The position numbers and the translations under genes are program-made. From assembly GCF_021228295.1 (NCBI RefSeq), contig NZ_JAJQPD010000006.1:264580-328579 (forward strand): DNA of 64,000 nucleotides. The letters are read 5' to 3'. Position 1 is the stretch's first letter. Each line of letters starts with the position of its first letter. A model generated the notes under the pieces. It worked only from the letters and a program-made list of their open reading frames with translations. It ran no database searches and had not been told where the DNA came from. Below, piece after piece: positions 46,814 through 56,400 of this stretch. The DNA comes from Agromyces humatus (GTDB taxonomy: Bacteria; Actinomycetota; Actinomycetes; Actinomycetales; Microbacteriaceae).

Positions 46814-47674
46814 CTACGACGATCTCAGGGCAAGCACCTCACCGTGCGTCTGGCATGTCGGGCAGTACTGGGCCGTGGTGCTCGCGAACGAGAAGTCGCG
46901 GATCGTGTCGCCGCAGACGGGGCACGCCTCGCCCGCCCTGCCGTGCACCCTCATGGCAGCCACCTTCGCCGCCTTGAGTCCGTCGATCGGTACCCCGCGG
47001 CGCGCATCGATCGACTGCACGACGACGCCGACGGTGGCCTCGAAGAGTCGGTCGAGCTCGTCTGGCGTCAGGGCGGCGGCGTGCCCGACCGGCGAGACCT
47101 TCGCCGTATGCAGGATCTCATCGGAGTAGGCATTGCCGATGCCCGCGAGCGATTCCTGCTCGTGAAGGACCGCCTTGACCTGCTTGCGGCGGCCGGCGAC
47201 CGCCCGGTCGAAGTCCGCCCGCGAGAACTCGGAGTCGGCCGGGTCGGGGCCGAGCTTCGCGATCGCCGGCACCTCGATCGGGTCGTCGACGATCCAGCAG
47301 CCGAGCGACACCCAGTCGCCGGCATCCGTGAATTCGAGTACCTCGCCGTCGTCGAGCGCGAACGCGATGAGCGTCGGCGGGGCGTCGCCGGCAGGGACAT
47401 CCGTCGCCGGGGTATCGCTGCCTTCGTCACGGTACCGTGCCCACCCGTGCCGGCCGAGCGAGACGACCAGATGCTGCGAGTCGCCGACCGCGATGTCGAC
47501 GTGCTTGCCGTGTCGGGATGCGCCCCGCACCCGCTCGCCGACGAGCGACGACGGCGGACGCGCGCGCGTCTTCTCGACACGGAACTCCACGACGTCGACG
47601 TCGCTGATGCTGCGGCCGGTCAGCCGCGCGGCGAGATCGTCGACGAGCGCCTGCACCTCTGGCGACTCTGGCAT
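46814..47674 (-). CDS. Fpg/Nei family DNA glycosylase (second copy)
   Basis: A 286-residue glycosylase with PESPEVQAL at the N-terminus (catalytic Pro2 and Glu), LAGIGNAYSDEILHTAKVSP in the helix-two-turn-helix and zinc finger CPVCG with CPTCQ. It is clearly related to the copy at 43529 but diverged along the chain, so the two probably differ in substrate. The ATG at 47674 gives Pro at position 2. Confidence 0.9.
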   Translation of the reverse strand: MPESPEVQALVDDLAARLTGRSISDVDVVEFRVEKTRARPPSSLVGERVRGASRHGKHVDIAVGDSQHLVVSLGRHGWARYRDEGSDTPATDVPAGDAPPTLIAFALDDGEVLEFTDAGDWVSLGCWIVDDPIEVPAIAKLGPDPADSEFSRADFDRAVAGRRKQVKAVLHEQESLAGIGNAYSDEILHTAKVSPVGHAAALTPDELDRLFEATVGVVVQSIDARRGVPIDGLKAAKVAAMRVHGRAGEACPVCGDTIRDFSFASTTAQYCPTCQTHGEVLALRSS

Positions 47675-47732
47675 GCGCCCAGCCTTGCACGCCGACCAGC
47701 GCCCGGGAAGACCGGGCGCCGGCGCATTCGCA

Positions 47733-49106
47733 CTACTCCGAAGCGAAGTCGAGCATCGAGTCGTCGACCGCGATCATCGACCAGGTGCCGCCGTCGGCGT
47801 CGGTGAACTCGTACGCCGGAACCACGAGAACGCCTCCATCAGGCTGCCACTGGCTCGCCAGGCCGAGCCGGGCGCTGACGATCTCGACCTCGTTCACGGG
47901 CCAGGCGAGCGAGGTGCCCTCCGTCGGAGTCGCCGGCGGCTCGGTCGGCGCCACCCACTGCTCGCCTTCGATCGCCGCCTGCTCGCGAGCGGCGAACGGC
48001 ATGACGCCCATCTGGGCGCCGAACCGCGGGTCCGAAAGGCGTTCGAAGCCCTCCTGCTCGCTGACGATGTCGTAGTCGCCGAGGGCGACGATCGGCGCCA
48101 GGGCTCCGGAGACGCTGTACACGCCCTGCGAGGTGAGTTCGAGAGACCAGCTCTGGTCGACGCGCTGACCGTCGACGACCGGCCAAGCCTGTGCCGGACG
48201 AGCCATCGCGCCCTCCCAGGTTTCGGAGGTGAATTCGAACGTCTCGGGGTCGCGCCCCGTCGCAGCGATGATCGAGCGCAGGGCTTCGATCGCGGCATCC
48301 TCGCTCGGGAGGTCGGCCGGAGGTGCGCAGGGGTCGACGGTCACGGTGTCGTCGACGACGACGCCAGCGCCGCACGCCGCCCACGGGTCGAACTGCGGGT
48401 TCGAGTACCAGAAGCTGAGCGTGCCATCGAGGCTCACCCCGAGGTAGGGAGCGGTGCCGTCCTGCGGTCCGACCGTCCATGCGCCGCCGTCGAGCACGGC
48501 TGATCCGTCGGTACCGAGCGCGGCGGCGAGCGCGTTGATCGCCTCGGCGCTCGATGCGCCGCGTGCGTCGTACGCGTAGGCGGGGGCCGCGCCCGCGTCA
48601 GTGGAGAGGCCCGACGAGCTGGAGCTGTTGCGGCCTCCGAATGGGTACGTGTACAGCATGTCGGCGGTGGCCGGCACCCCCATGTCCCTCATCGCCTGGT
48701 CCGCCGCACCGCCAGCGGGTCCGTCACCCTGCACCGCGCCGCTGGCAGCCTCGCCGCCGCTCGTGCTGGGATCACCCTGCAGCGAGATCGGCGGGGCGGC
48801 ACCGTCTGCGAGGTTCGTCGCTCCGCCCGTCGTCGATCCGATTCCGTATCCGGCGGCACCGACGATCGCGATCGACGCGGCGACCGCGGCGATGGGAAGC
48901 CAGCGCGGGCGGCGGCGGGCACGCTCGGTGGCGAGGTCGGTCACCGGTGCTGCTTCGGCCGACGCCTCAGCGCCCTGTTCGGCCGTCGCCTCGGCGGTTG
49001 CTCGAGCGACGACCTCGTCGGCGAATCCTTCACGGGGTTCGACTTCGCCCGCAGGGTCGGCAGCGCGCAGGCGCGCGACCGGGTCGAGTTCGTCGTGGTC
49101 GTTCAT
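47733..49106 (-). CDS. Tandem paralogue 2, membrane-anchored sigma-linked protein
   Basis: A 457-residue protein with an acidic cytoplasmic N-terminus (DELDPVARLRAADPAGEVEP, about 70 residues), one transmembrane helix (WLPIAAVAASIAIVGAAGYGI) and a large extracytoplasmic region containing a paired-beta part (WAACGAGVVVDDTVTVDPCA) and the C-terminal block YEFTDADGGTWSMIAVDDSM. It is a duplicate of the next gene; both follow the ECF sigma factor at 50648. Its design (cytoplasmic tail, one helix, sensor-like outside) suits an anti-sigma-like partner, but no zinc motif is present. Start ATG has GGAGG nine bases upstream. Confidence 0.7.
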   Translation of the reverse strand: MNDHDELDPVARLRAADPAGEVEPREGFADEVVARATAEATAEQGAEASAEAAPVTDLATERARRRPRWLPIAAVAASIAIVGAAGYGIGSTTGGATNLADGAAPPISLQGDPSTSGGEAASGAVQGDGPAGGAADQAMRDMGVPATADMLYTYPFGGRNSSSSSGLSTDAGAAPAYAYDARGASSAEAINALAAALGTDGSAVLDGGAWTVGPQDGTAPYLGVSLDGTLSFWYSNPQFDPWAACGAGVVVDDTVTVDPCAPPADLPSEDAAIEALRSIIAATGRDPETFEFTSETWEGAMARPAQAWPVVDGQRVDQSWSLELTSQGVYSVSGALAPIVALGDYDIVSEQEGFERLSDPRFGAQMGVMPFAAREQAAIEGEQWVAPTEPPATPTEGTSLAWPVNEVEIVSARLGLASQWQPDGGVLVVPAYEFTDADGGTWSMIAVDDSMLDFASE

Positions 49107-49148
49107 GTCGGTCAGCCTCCGTGAGTGTGGTTCACCTACGGATATGTG
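49107..49148 (-). promoter_or_regulatory. Leader block shared by both paralogues (copy 2)
   Basis: Before the start codon of the 47733-49106 gene lies a block ending (minus strand) ACTCACGGAGGCTGA and beginning CACATATCCGTAGGTGA, nearly identical to that before the first paralogue at 50540-50581. It contains the ribosome site; its upstream half may be a promoter or operator kept in both copies. Confidence 0.5.
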
Positions 49149-49186
49149 CGGCGCCCACCGAACCTTGCACGAGCGCCGGCCATTGG

Positions 49187-50539
49187 CTACTCGGCCTCGA
49201 AGTCGAGCATGGAGTCGGCGACGGCGATGACCGACCACGTGCCGCCATCGGCATCGGTGAACTCGTAGGCCGGAATCACGAGCACGCTGCCGTCTGGCTG
49301 CCACTCGCTTGCGAGGCCGAGCCGGGCGCTCACGATCTCGACGTCGTTCACGGGCCATGAGAGCGACGTGCCCTCGGCCGGTGTCGCGGGCGGCTCGGTC
49401 GGCGGCACCCATTCCTCGGCCGGAGTGTCCGAAGCGCGAGCGGCGAACGGCATGCTCCCCATCAGGGCGCCGAACCGCGGGTCGGAGAGGCGTTCGAAGG
49501 CCGCCTGTTCGCTCACGACGGGGTATTCGCCGAGCGGCACGATCGGGGCGAGCGAGCCATACGCGTTGATGACCCCATCCTCGGCGATCTCCAGCGACCA
49601 ACCCTGATCGATGCGCTGTCCGACAACAACCGGCCATGCTTCGGCCCACCGGGTGGTCGAACCCTCCCATACCTGCGAAGTGAACTCGAACGCCGCGGGG
49701 TCGAGTCCAGCCGCGACGACGAGCGAGCGCAGCGCGTCGATCGCGGCAGCCTCAGTGGGAGTCGTGCCTGTCGGTTCGCAAACCTCTGCGCCCTCGACGC
49801 ACAGCCAAGGATTGATGTGCGGGTTCTGGAAGTAGAACGAGAGCGTCCCATTGAGACCGACCGAAAGGTACGGACCACTGAAGTCCGGCGGGCCAGCGAT
49901 CCAACTTCCGTCCCTCAACTCCACGGGCGACACGATGCCGAGCGCGGCTGCGAGTGCGGCGACCGTGTCCTGAGTCGATGCGGCGTAAGCGTCGAAGGTG
50001 TAGGCCTGAGCGGTGCCCTCGGCGCTGTCGAGGCCCGACGAGCTGAACTGGTTCCGGCCGAATCCGTTGGGATAGATCGAGTCGGTGGTCGCCGAGTCGG
50101 CGGCCGCCCCTCCCGTGCCCCTGAGTTCCGGAGCTGCAGCACCTCCTGCGATTCCACCGGGCACCGCGCCGTCGGCAGCCTCGCCACCGCTCGTGCCCAC
50201 ATCACTCTGGAGGGAGATCGGCGGTGCTGCGGGGCCATCGGCGAGGTTGGCCGGCGCACCGGTCGATGCTCCGAGTCCGTATCCGGCGGCACCGACGATC
50301 GCGATGGACGCGGCGACCGCGGCGACGGGGAGCCAGCGCGGGCGCCGGCGGGCACGCGCGGCGGCGAGGTCAGTCACCGGTGCCGCTTCGTCCGGCGCCT
50401 CAGCGCCCTGTTCAGCCGCCGCATCTGCGGTCGCGCGAGCGACGACCTCGTCTGAGAACCCTGCACGGGGCTCGACGTCGGCCGCGGGATCAGCGGCGCG
50501 TAGGCGCGCAACCGGGTCGAGTTCGTTGTCGTCGTTCAT
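49187..50539 (-). CDS. Tandem paralogue 1, membrane-anchored sigma-linked protein
   Basis: A 450-residue paralogue of the previous gene with the same order of parts: NELDPVARLRAADPAADVEP, transmembrane WLPVAAVAASIAIVGAAGYGL, and an outside domain ending YEFTDADGGTWSVIAVADSM. The two share their leader sequence as well. It follows the ECF sigma gene after 108 bases that include a tandem 19-bp repeat. A role in sensing and restraining the sigma factor is inferred only from neighbourhood and topology. Confidence 0.7.
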   Translation of the reverse strand: MNDDNELDPVARLRAADPAADVEPRAGFSDEVVARATADAAAEQGAEAPDEAAPVTDLAAARARRRPRWLPVAAVAASIAIVGAAGYGLGASTGAPANLADGPAAPPISLQSDVGTSGGEAADGAVPGGIAGGAAAPELRGTGGAAADSATTDSIYPNGFGRNQFSSSGLDSAEGTAQAYTFDAYAASTQDTVAALAAALGIVSPVELRDGSWIAGPPDFSGPYLSVGLNGTLSFYFQNPHINPWLCVEGAEVCEPTGTTPTEAAAIDALRSLVVAAGLDPAAFEFTSQVWEGSTTRWAEAWPVVVGQRIDQGWSLEIAEDGVINAYGSLAPIVPLGEYPVVSEQAAFERLSDPRFGALMGSMPFAARASDTPAEEWVPPTEPPATPAEGTSLSWPVNDVEIVSARLGLASEWQPDGSVLVIPAYEFTDADGGTWSVIAVADSMLDFEAE

Positions 50540-50581
50540 GTCGATCAGCCTCCGTGAGTACGGGTCACCTACGGATATGTG
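50540..50581 (-). promoter_or_regulatory. Leader block shared by both paralogues (copy 1)
   Basis: The same block as before the second paralogue (CACATATCCGTAGGTGA then ACTCACGGAGGCTGA, minus strand), directly followed upstream by the 19-bp tandem repeats. Conservation of the noncoding part supports a regulatory role or a recent duplication. Confidence 0.5.
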
Positions 50582-50648
50582 TAGAAGAGCCGGAATCTTG
50601 TAGAAGAGCCGGAATCTTGTAGGAGAGCCGGAATCTTGTAGGAGCGCC
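50581..50648. repeat. 19-bp tandem repeat after the sigma gene
   Basis: GTAGAAGAGCCGGAATCTT occurs three times in a row (50581, 50600, 50619; the third has one change) with a partial fourth copy that reaches the sigma-factor stop codon. No spacers, so it is not a CRISPR array. Confidence 0.9.
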
Positions 50649-51169
50649 TAGAACGTCATCCGCTCGCCCCACGCCTCACGCAGGCGCTTGCGAGCCCGCG
50701 AGAGCGCGGCATCGGCCCCCGATCGGGAGATGCCGAGCACCTCGGCGAGCTCCTCCCCGTCGAGGCCCTCCCACGCGTGCAGGAGCAGGATCTGCCGGTC
50801 GCGTTCGCCCACGCTCGCGAGGGCACCGCGCAGTTCCGCGTCGAACAGCACGCTCAGCTCGGGGTCGTCGGCGATGCGCGCAACACCGGCCTCGGGCACC
50901 TCGTCGACCGGGAGGTCGATGTGCTTGCGGCGGTGGTTCGCGAGCGTGAATCCCGCCGTGCGGTAGAGCCACGGCAGCACCGCGTCGCGTGGCACGTCGT
51001 CGCGGCGGCGCCAGGCGGTCGCGAAGACATCGGCCGCGAGGTCCTCGGCGTCCTGGCGCGGACCGCGACGGGCGAAGTAGCGCACGAGCGCGGTCGAGTG
51101 CTCGCGGACGATCTCGGTGAACCACGTCACGTCCGCACCGTTCCCCGGTGAATCGGCGCTCTCGGGCAT
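50648..51169 (-). CDS. ECF sigma factor
   Basis: A 173-residue sigma-70 family ECF factor: region 2 (ALVRYFARRGPRQDAEDLAA then VFATAWRRRDDVP) and region 4 (LLLHAWEGLDGEELAEVLGI then SRSGADAALSRARKRL). The ATG at 51169 has AGAGGTGG close upstream; a longer frame has no family resemblance. Two paralogous membrane proteins follow downstream on the same strand in place of a usual zinc anti-sigma gene. Its targets are unknown. Confidence 0.88.
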   Translation of the reverse strand: MPESADSPGNGADVTWFTEIVREHSTALVRYFARRGPRQDAEDLAADVFATAWRRRDDVPRDAVLPWLYRTAGFTLANHRRKHIDLPVDEVPEAGVARIADDPELSVLFDAELRGALASVGERDRQILLLHAWEGLDGEELAEVLGISRSGADAALSRARKRLREAWGERMTF

Positions 51170-51447
51170 CGCCACCTCTTCGGTCACGTCGGCGGTAGCT
51201 GCGGTGCTCGCGATCCTCACGCCATGTATGTGTCGCGTCTGCCGCGAGTCTTGCACGGGATGCCGCGAAACATGGTGATCCCGCGCGAAGTGACGCCTCA
51301 CCACCTCTGGCGGGCGTACGTCGTCTGCCATACGCTGCCGTATGCACCCTCGGGTGAACCTCGCTCCGGGTGCCCTGCTGCCCGTCTCTCGCTACGCCGC
51401 AGGCATTCTCGGGCATACCTGGTGCGGCTGGGTCAGGGGGAATCCTC

Positions 51448-52473
51448 ATGTCACGACGAATGGGCCGCGTGCTCACGGCAGCGCTTGCGGCGACACTGAC
51501 GGCGGGTCTGGCATTGTCCGCGGGAGCGGCGGTCGCCGCGCCCGGCGCGAAGCTGAAGCAGTTCCGCGTGCCGACGGACAACAGCGAGCCTCGCGACATC
51601 GCCAACGGCTCCGACGGCAATCGCTGGTTCACCGAGGGAACCGAGTTCACGGCTGCGCCGGCGAAGATCGGCCGCATCACCCCCGCCGGCGTGATCACGG
51701 AGTTCGAGCCCACCTTGGCCGACGGATGCAACTTCTGCATCCTCACCGACATCGAGCAGGGGCAGGGCGACCTCGTCTACCTCACCTCGAACGACCCCAC
51801 GCTCATGCGGTTCAACGTGCAGGCGCAGGCCTTCGAGGCGCCGGTGGCGATGCCGAACAACAACGCGCTCGCCGGCAGCCTCGCCGTGCACGGCGACTTC
51901 GTCTTCATCACCGACTTCAACAACGACGTGGTCTGGCGCTACGACAGCGTCGGCGGATCGTTCGTCTCGTTCGCGGCCAGCAACCCCTCCGACGTGGCGG
52001 TCGACGCCGCGGGCAACGCCTGGTTCGCCGAGCCGCAGGCCAACCTCGACCTCACGACCAACATCGCGCGCATCGACGCCGTCACCGGTGTGGTGACGCG
52101 AACCGTCGTCGACCCCGCGGCGCGTGCCATCGCGGTCTCGCCGACGGACGGGAAGGTCTGGTTCGCTGTGCGATTCATTACGCTCCTCTCGCCACAGGGC
52201 GTCGGATTCCTCGACCCCGCCGATGCGAACAGCGTGACGTTCTTCCCGGTCGACGCCACCGGCCCCTCGGCGATCGCGGCGGCACCTGACGGTACGATCT
52301 GGTTCACGCAGGAGACCCAGGGCAACGCTGCCAGCGTCACGAATGCGGGCGTCATCACCCAAGGCAAGACGGTCAAGAACAGCGATCCGGCCGGCATCAC
52401 CGTGGCGCCCGACGGCGACCCGTGGTATGCCATGCGGGAGGCCGACAAGATCGGCACACTTCAGGTTCCCTAG
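51448..52473 (+). CDS. Secreted beta-propeller protein (Vgb/NHL-like)
   Basis: A 341-residue secreted protein. A signal peptide (1-32, cut after ...VAAPG) is followed by six or so repeats with the pattern D-x-x-G-N-x-W-F (DGNRWFTE, AGNAWFAE, DGKVWFAV, DGTIWFTQ, DGDPWYAM), typical of virginiamycin B lyase-like propellers. The lyase itself is not proven; most relatives have unknown ligands. GGGGGAA six bases before the ATG supports the start. The 278-base gap to the sigma gene holds no other feature I can support. Confidence 0.8.
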   Translation: MSRRMGRVLTAALAATLTAGLALSAGAAVAAPGAKLKQFRVPTDNSEPRDIANGSDGNRWFTEGTEFTAAPAKIGRITPAGVITEFEPTLADGCNFCILTDIEQGQGDLVYLTSNDPTLMRFNVQAQAFEAPVAMPNNNALAGSLAVHGDFVFITDFNNDVVWRYDSVGGSFVSFAASNPSDVAVDAAGNAWFAEPQANLDLTTNIARIDAVTGVVTRTVVDPAARAIAVSPTDGKVWFAVRFITLLSPQGVGFLDPADANSVTFFPVDATGPSAIAAAPDGTIWFTQETQGNAASVTNAGVITQGKTVKNSDPAGITVAPDGDPWYAMREADKIGTLQVP

Positions 52474-52685
52474 AAGGGACTGGGAGTCAGCCGAGGCCAG
52501 GCAGGAGCACATGGCGCAGGCGGCTGCCACTGGAGCCTACGCACCGCTGACGGAGCTTCTGGCCGCGCCATTCAGGGTGACCGTCATGAGGCAGCTCCCG
52601 GAGTCATCGAATCAGCGGCGCCACGCCGCTCCCTCTGTGTCGTGAGGTCGGAATCGATCACGTCACGCACTTCGACGTGTCACGC

Positions 52686-52747
52686 TATCGCTTTCCCCAG
52701 CCCATTGTGTATCGTTTCTCGATAGGTGTCTACCGATAATCGATAGG
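52686..52747. promoter_or_regulatory. Cluster of TATCG/CGATA half-sites before the DUF2975-Xre operon
   Basis: Within 62 bases there are five half-sites: TATCG at 52686 and 52710, CGATA at 52720, 52734 and 52741. 52710-52724 forms TATCG-TTTCT-CGATA. They overlap the likely promoter (GATAAT at 52735-52740) just before the first start codon. The Xre protein encoded in the operon is the natural candidate to bind them. Confidence 0.6.
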
Positions 52748-52753
52748 AAGCGC

Positions 52754-53230
52754 ATGCAACGGCCGACCATCCTCGTTCTGAAGGCGCTCATCGCCGCGAT
52801 GATCCTCCTGATCCTCGCCTGCCAGCTCTTCCTCGTGCCGCCGACGGCGCAGGGCATGGCGCGCACGTACCCCGAGCTCGCCGACCTCGTCGTGCCGGGC
52901 ATCGTGATCGCCGAGTTGTTCCTGCTCTGCATCCAGGTCGTGAACGTGTGCGTGTGGCGGCTGCTGTCGATGGTCGGCGAGCAGAACATCTTCAGCACCG
53001 ACGCCTTCCGCTGGGTCGACGTGATCCTCGGCGCGATCATCGCCGCGACCGTACTCATTGCCATCGCGTTCGCGACGCTGTTCATCGCAGGCGTCGCCAA
53101 CCCCTCTGTGCAGCTGCTGTGCGCACTCGGCGTCGTCGTCGGCTCGGGGCTCACCTTCCTCGTCATCGTCATGCGCGGCCTCCTGAAGAACGCCGCGCAA
53201 CTGCAGCAGGACCTCTCCGAGGTGGTCTGA
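52754..53230 (+). CDS. DUF2975 membrane protein
   Basis: A 158-residue protein with four predicted helices (LVLKALIAAMILLILACQLFL first; IVIAELFLLCIQVVNVCVW; VDVILGAIIAATVLIAIAF; ALGVVVGSGLTFLVIVMRG). DUF2975 proteins often occur in front of a small YozG-like Xre regulator, as here, and their function is unknown. AGGAAG precedes the ATG. The stop overlaps the next start by one base. Confidence 0.88.
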   Translation: MQRPTILVLKALIAAMILLILACQLFLVPPTAQGMARTYPELADLVVPGIVIAELFLLCIQVVNVCVWRLLSMVGEQNIFSTDAFRWVDVILGAIIAATVLIAIAFATLFIAGVANPSVQLLCALGVVVGSGLTFLVIVMRGLLKNAAQLQQDLSEVV

Positions 53231-53478
53231 TGCCCATCGTCATCGACCTCGACGTCGAGCTCGCGAAACGCAAGATGTCGGTCGCCGACCTCGCCGCGGC
53301 GATCGACATCACGCCCGTGAACGTGTCGGTCCTGAAGAACGGCCGAGCCAAAGCGGTGCGGTTCTCCACGCTCGACGCGATCTGCCGCGTGCTCGAATGC
53401 CAGCCCGGCGACATCCTGCGCTGGGTACCCGATGAGACGGATGCCGCGACCGAGGCGAAACCGGAGGTGTCCGCGTGA
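53230..53478 (+). CDS. YozG-like Xre family regulator
   Basis: An 82-residue helix-turn-helix protein: MPIVIDLDVELAKRKMSVAD begins the first helix, ITPVNVSVLKNGRAKAVRFS is the recognition part and CRVLECQPGDILRW closes the family motif. It likely represses its own operon through the TATCG/CGATA sites upstream. Its ATG overlaps the DUF2975 stop; its stop overlaps the giant membrane-protein start (GTGA). Confidence 0.9.
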   Translation: MPIVIDLDVELAKRKMSVADLAAAIDITPVNVSVLKNGRAKAVRFSTLDAICRVLECQPGDILRWVPDETDAATEAKPEVSA

Positions 53479-56400
53479 CCCCGCCCACGATCTCTGCAGC
53501 GCGCGGATGGAGCGACGCCGCAGTCGCGTACCTGCTCGATGCGACGGCGTGCCCGGCCTGCGCTCGCGATCGTCTTCGCGACGGACGCTGCCCGACGTGC
53601 GGTGCGGTCATCGACGCAGAGCTCGGCTCGGCGATCGCCGCCGCGTCCGAGCAGGCGGCCGCGGCGATCCGCGACCGGCAGATGGTCGTCGACCGGGTTC
53701 CGGTGCCGATCGCGGTGGGTGACCGGGTCGGGCCAGCGGATGTCGCAGGGCCCGCTTCTGCGGCAGCTGTCGGCCCCGAGGCATCCGACACCTTCGCACC
53801 GCCGCCGAGCGCGAACGCACCGCGCCCACTCGCGACCAATGCGCGCCCCGAATCGACCGCCACCGTGCAGTCGGTGCTCGCCGTCGCCGGAGCCGGTCTG
53901 CTCGCGGTTGCGGCCGTCGTCTTCACCTTCTTCAACCCCGACCTCACCGACCACGGCGTGCGCAGCGCGATCATCGCGGCGATCACGCTCGTCTTCCTCG
54001 GCGGGGCGTGGTGGCTCGCCCGACGCGGCCTGCGATTCTCCGCCGAGTCGGTCGGCGGCCTCGGGCTCGTGTTCGGGGCGCTCGACGTCGCGTCGATCGT
54101 CGCGCTGGCGACCGACCCGGCGAGCGCATGGCTCACCGCCGCAGTCGCCACGCTCGTCGGCGGCGCCGCGATGGCGGCGCTCGCGCTCGCAGCGCGCATC
54201 CGCATCTGGTTCTGGGCAGCCCTCGTCGCGCTCGCGACCGTTCCGGCCATGTTCGGCTACGCGGGCGAAGCCCTCGGTGCGGCGCTCGCCGGCCACCTCG
54301 CTGCGGCGTACACCGCCTTCGCCCTGATCGTGCTGGCTCGCCGCGTCGCGCCGCGATTCGGCGGGCGTCTCGTCGCGGAGGAGCGCACGCTCACGGTCGT
54401 GCAGGTCGCCGCCGTTCCGCTCGCCATCGTGCTGATGCCGTTCGTGGACACCGACTCGAACGCGGCCCGCTGGCTCCTCGTCGTCGGCGTCCTCACGAGC
54501 ATCTCCGTGCTGGGCGTGCTCTCCTCGCGCCACCCTGCGCGCCGGCTCTGGAGTGCGATCGCGGGGTTCGCCGGCGTCGCCGCGATCGCGGTGCTGCCGT
54601 TCGCGACGGGGCTCGGCGACGGCCTGCCGGCGTTCTGGGCTTTGGCCGTGCTCGCCGCGGGCACGAGCGTCGGACTCGTCGCGGCGTGGGTGCTCGCCCC
54701 GGTCCTCCGCGGGGTGGTACCTCACGCGTTCGCAGGTGGCGTGTTCGGCGCGGTCGCGGCATCCGTCGCCGTGCCGGCATTCACCGGGGCCATGGCCGTC
54801 CTCACCACGCTCGCCGGCACGCTCACCCCGTTGCCGTACGACACGCCGCTCACCGTGACCGGCGACCTCGTCGCGGTCGCGGTCGCGTGCGCCGCGTCGG
54901 CGATCGGCTTCGCCTCGATCGCGGTGATCACCGCACGCCGGCGCCGTGGGGTGGCCGTGGAATCCGAAGCGGCTCCGCAGAGCGGGGCCGACGGCGCGCT
55001 CGGCACGATCGCAGGGCTGCTCGGCATGCTCGCCTGGCTGCTGCTCGCGTGCGCGCCCGGGTTCCCGCTCGGTGCGCGCATCGCGATCGCGCTGGCGCTC
55101 GTACTGCTCGTCGCAGCGGTCCTGCGATTCGTCGCCGTGTTGCGGCCTGGCACGTTCCTCGGCGGTTCGCTCCTCGGTGGAGCGCACGTGGCGATCCTGC
55201 TCGCTGCGCTCCTGGCGGGCACGGATGCCGCGACGCAGCCATGGGCCGGAATAGCGGTCCTCGTCGCGCTCACGGCGCTCGCGCTCGTGACCTCCGCGAA
55301 GCTGCGCTTCCTCTACGTCGGCGCGGGCTTCGCCTACTCCCTCTCGGTCGTGGCGACGGTGCTCGGCTCGACGGCGCTCGAGGGGATCGCGCAGTGGTGC
55401 CTCACGACCGCCGTCGGTCTGCTCGTCGCGATCGTCGCGACGTTCGTGCAGCGGGTCGGAGCGCGCTCGTGGTGGGCGATCCTCGCCGTCGCCGCCGTGC
55501 CCTTCGGCATCGGCATCGTGCAGGTCGTGTTCGAGCGCAGCGGGTGGACCGCGCTCTCGACGGGGCTCATGCTGCTGCTCGCGGCGACCCTCGTCGTCAC
55601 GCGACGACCCGGGCTCAGCGTGGGGCTTCGCACCGCGGCGGCGGCGCTCATCGTGCCGAGTGCCGCGGTGGTCGTGGTCTGCCTCGGAGCCGAAGTGCTC
55701 GCCGGCAGCGCCTCACCTGTCGTGCTCCCCGTGATCGCGGCGCTCGTCGCCGGCGTCCTGCCCGCGACGGCGGCGATCGGGCGGGCGCTCGAGCGTCACG
55801 GGCTCGGCGCCGTGGCATCCCGCGCAGCGCGCATCGCCATCGAGTGGTCGACGCTCGCGACCGGAGCGATCGCCGTGCTGCTCTCGCTCGTGCGCTTCGC
55901 GGCGGGCCTCGAGACGACCCTCGTCGTCCTCGTCGTGCTCGGGCTCGGCGCCACCGCGATGGCCGTCGTGCAGCGCCGGCGACTCGGCTGGTGGCTCGCT
56001 GCGGCGAGTTTCACCGGTGCACTCTGGAGCACGTGGGGCCTCGCCGGCGTCACCGAGATCGAGGCGTACCTCGTGCCGCCGGGCCTCGTCGCGGCACTCG
56101 TCGGCGCGGTGCTCACCGCTCGTGGTGCGCGCGGACTCGCGCTCGTGGCATCCGGCCTGCTGGTCGCGGTGCTGCCGACGCTGCTGGCTCTCGCGGTCTC
56201 GCTGCGCTCGGCCACCGACGGTGACGGTGCCGACCTCGCCGCCGACCTGCGCGGATGGGCGCTGATCGGCGCGGCCTGGCTGATTGTCGCGGTCGGCCTC
56301 GTTCTGGGCCGTGGCGGCCGCGACGACGCGGCTGGCGGCTCAGCGCGCACTGCGCGCCTCCGGACGCTGCGACCGGCCGTCTTCGCGACGGCGATCGTGG

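Noticed and set aside
50581..50648. CRISPR array
   Set aside because: The units are directly adjacent with no spacers and no cas genes are present.
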